Of a stretch of DNA of 7,577 nucleotides, positions 6,186-7,577 are shown in pieces; the first letter of the stretch is position 1; each line of letters opens with the position of its first letter. The notes beneath the pieces are model-generated. The model worked only from the letters and a program-made list of their open reading frames with translations. It was not told the DNA's origin and searched no databases. The stretch spans positions 1-7,577 of the forward strand of contig JAYUGL010000026.1 of assembly GCA_043738385.1 (NCBI GenBank). The letters run 5' to 3'. Made by a program: the position numbers and the translations under genes. This DNA is from JANYCD01 sp043738385 (GTDB taxonomy: Bacteria; Pseudomonadota; Gammaproteobacteria; Burkholderiales; Rhodocyclaceae).

Positions 6186-7378
6186 GCGCCGGTTCATCCG
6201 CTTCCGTACTGAACGTAAGCCGCGAATTGGACAAACTGGCGCCTATGTTCGCTGACAGCGTCCGCGCAGCCATTAAGGAATGCAATGAGATGCAAGGGCT
6301 ACAGGCGATGGTGTATGAAGCCTATCGTTCACAGGAACTCCAGGCGGAATATTACAAACGCGGACGGACAGTCATACCCCCCATCAGGACGGTGACCAAC
6401 GCGCCCACCAACCTTCATAGCTGGCACGGCTACGGGCTGGCGGTAGACGTTGTACACCAGCAGAACTTATGGTCGCCGCCAGAGGGGGATGCATGGTTCG
6501 GCAAAGTGGCGGCTGTTTTCAAGCGCTATGGTTGCAATTGGGGTGGCGATTGGACGCAAGCGGATTTGCCGCACTTTCAGTGGGGCAAGTGCTCGGCAAG
6601 TCCATCGGAGCAGGCGCGCGCTTTGCTGCAAACCCAGGGCTTCGGAGCGGTCTGGGAAAAAGTCGGCGCTCTAAATGAGGCAGTTGCCGGTACTGTCGAT
6701 GCTGCCAATGCGCTATCTCCGGCAAATGCTGACGCTATTGGTCAGCAAAGGATGATCGGTATCATCGAGAACGAAGGTTTCACCTGCCAGATATTCGAAG
6801 ATGCTGATGGCCGGGTGGTCTTCACGGCCGATGCCAATATCGATGCCGATGGTGCCAACGGCCAGAACGGCGGCCCGGCGGCTTACATGAGTCACGACAG
6901 CGGAACCGAGGCACTTGCAAATGGGGGCATGCGCATTGAAGGCTCGAAAGTCGTTTGCGCTCAAAGCTGGGCGCGAGACATCGTCATATTGGACACCGAT
7001 AACGAGCCCAAGGTTTTTCCGGGTGGGGTCATTGCATCGATGACGTGGTATCGCGAGATGGCCAAAGCCAAAAGTGATCCGACCGCTTATGTCGACGCTG
7101 AAACGGTTCCCTACATTGTTGTGCCTTCCCTGATCGTCCAAAAAACGGCAGGCGTGGTCTGCGGGTGCAAGGCCAGGGTCACCTACCATGGCGTATCCGT
7201 GGACTGTGTGGTCGCCGACCGAGGACCTTCATCGAAAATCGGCGAGTTGAGCATCGCCGCTGCTCGCGTCATCGGCATGAATCCAAGCCCGCGCAATGGC
7301 GGGACCGAAAAACCCGAAGTGCTTTACGAGTTGTGGCCGGGTGTTGCGGCAGTGGGCTTCGTTCTGCAGCCGGCTTGA
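6182..7378 (+). CDS. Bifunctional wall hydrolase: M15 peptidase fused to GH75 chitosanase-like domain
   Basis: A 398-residue protein starting at ATG 6182, four bases inside the end of the previous gene (ATGA) and preceded by GAGGTGA (6171-6177). The N-terminal half (about 1-140) is an M15 metallopeptidase, closest in motifs to L-alanyl-D-glutamate endopeptidases of phage endolysins and CwlK. YRS is at 48-50. SWHGYGLAVD (80-89) gives zinc ligands H82 and D89. NWGGDW and DLPHFQW give D128 and ligand H131. The usual PHFE Glu is Gln here. After a linker, residues about 190-396 match GH75 endo-chitosanases: FTADANIDADG (214-224), PYIVVPS (310-316), ADRGPSSKIGELS (345-357) with the Asp/Glu pair D346 and E355 nine residues apart as in fungal GH75 enzymes, then NPSPRNGG and a WPG near the end. 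The pairing suggests attack on both peptide and glucosamine-containing glycan. There is no signal peptide, so reaching the wall needs a holin-like, secretion or lysis route. The exact glycan substrate is unknown. Confidence 0.87.
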   Translation: MSAGSSASVLNVSRELDKLAPMFADSVRAAIKECNEMQGLQAMVYEAYRSQELQAEYYKRGRTVIPPIRTVTNAPTNLHSWHGYGLAVDVVHQQNLWSPPEGDAWFGKVAAVFKRYGCNWGGDWTQADLPHFQWGKCSASPSEQARALLQTQGFGAVWEKVGALNEAVAGTVDAANALSPANADAIGQQRMIGIIENEGFTCQIFEDADGRVVFTADANIDADGANGQNGGPAAYMSHDSGTEALANGGMRIEGSKVVCAQSWARDIVILDTDNEPKVFPGGVIASMTWYREMAKAKSDPTAYVDAETVPYIVVPSLIVQKTAGVVCGCKARVTYHGVSVDCVVADRGPSSKIGELSIAAARVIGMNPSPRNGGTEKPEVLYELWPGVAAVGFVLQPA

Positions 7379-7443
7379 GACCGTTGCTGCAACCACCACG
7401 AATCTCGTCGAGTTTCAGCGTGGCCCTGCCCCACTGTTTTACG

Positions 7444-7577
7444 GCATTCGAATGCGTTTTAATTCATGGCGGGTAAATTCCCCGCCGCTTGCGGCGTTCC
7501 ACTGCAAGGCGAACGCAAGTGAGCCGTAGGGTGTTCGTGGTATTTGATACCCGGCCCCTTGGGGCGGGGTTCTTCAT
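7444..7577. repeat. Dense inverted-repeat cluster continuing past the window edge
   Basis: At least five paired structures follow the M15-GH75 gene. GCATTCGAATGC (7444-7455) is a perfect palindrome. GGCGGG/CCCGCC (7468-7486) and CGCCGC-TT-GCGGCG (7483-7496) compete for the same bases. GCGTTC/GAACGC (7494-7516) overlaps in turn. GGTAT-TTG-ATACC lies at 7539-7551, and GCCCC-TT-GGGGC at 7554-7565 is extended by CCC/GGG. GAGCCGTAGG (7521-7530) repeats the heading of the REP-like unit at 1833-1842. The final stem is followed by TTCTTCAT, so partial terminator function for the operon is possible. Subterminal hairpins plus TTGAT (7544-7548) also recall ends of IS200/IS605-type elements, but no transposase or TnpB is inside the window. 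Confidence 0.45.

Noticed and set aside
4757..7378. Interpretation as a classical phage lysis cassette with a holin and spanins
   Set aside because: The membrane protein has 436 residues with a large cytoplasmic domain, unlike any holin. No inner-membrane spanin frame is embedded with the lipoprotein, and no phage structural genes are visible.
1..7577. CRISPR array or repeat-spacer structure
   Set aside because: I saw no regularly spaced direct repeats of suitable length. The repeats present are inverted and of differing sequence.

Overview
The window looks like an accessory region of a Gram-negative bacterium. A small lipoprotein, a multi-pass inner-membrane protein and envelope-directed hydrolases all fit that. 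The UvrC remnant and the REP-like intergenic palindromes suggest Pseudomonadota, possibly a betaproteobacterium, but no feature fixes the taxon.

Layout, left to right. Positions 1-410 hold no gene I can name. Positions 411-1012 carry the last third of a uvrC gene, cut off at its 5' side and frameshifted near 660-671, so it is a dead fragment. Convergent with it, on the minus strand, is a 176-residue protein (1042-1572) that looks like a papain/NlpC-type cysteine hydrolase without a signal peptide. About 680 bases of mostly non-coding DNA follow (1573-2254). They hold an alternating-hairpin element (1671-1704) and a pair of REP-like palindromes (1811-1864). A large plus-strand gene (2255-4579, 774 aa) joins an N-terminal metallopeptidase-like domain, with an HEALE motif, to a complete phospholipase C/phosphoesterase domain. 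After a 177-base gap with a plausible sigma-70 promoter comes a three-gene overlapping unit: a 41-residue lipoprotein (4757-4882), a 436-residue three-helix membrane protein (4875-6185) and a 398-residue two-domain enzyme (6182-7378). That enzyme fuses an M15-type peptidoglycan peptidase to a GH75 chitosanase-like domain. The last 200 bases contain a dense series of inverted repeats that runs off the window edge.

How the parts may work together (inference). Three proteins carry hydrolase signatures aimed at envelope polymers: peptide or amide bonds, phospholipid, and glycan plus stem peptide. None has an N-terminal export signal. The lipoprotein and the membrane protein are translationally linked to the M15-GH75 enzyme. 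This suggests an envelope-attack or lysis module that uses a dedicated delivery route, a membrane partner, or cell lysis. No VgrG, PAAR, Hcp, holin or phage structural gene lies in the window, so assignment to a type VI secretion system, a phage or a tailocin is not supported here.
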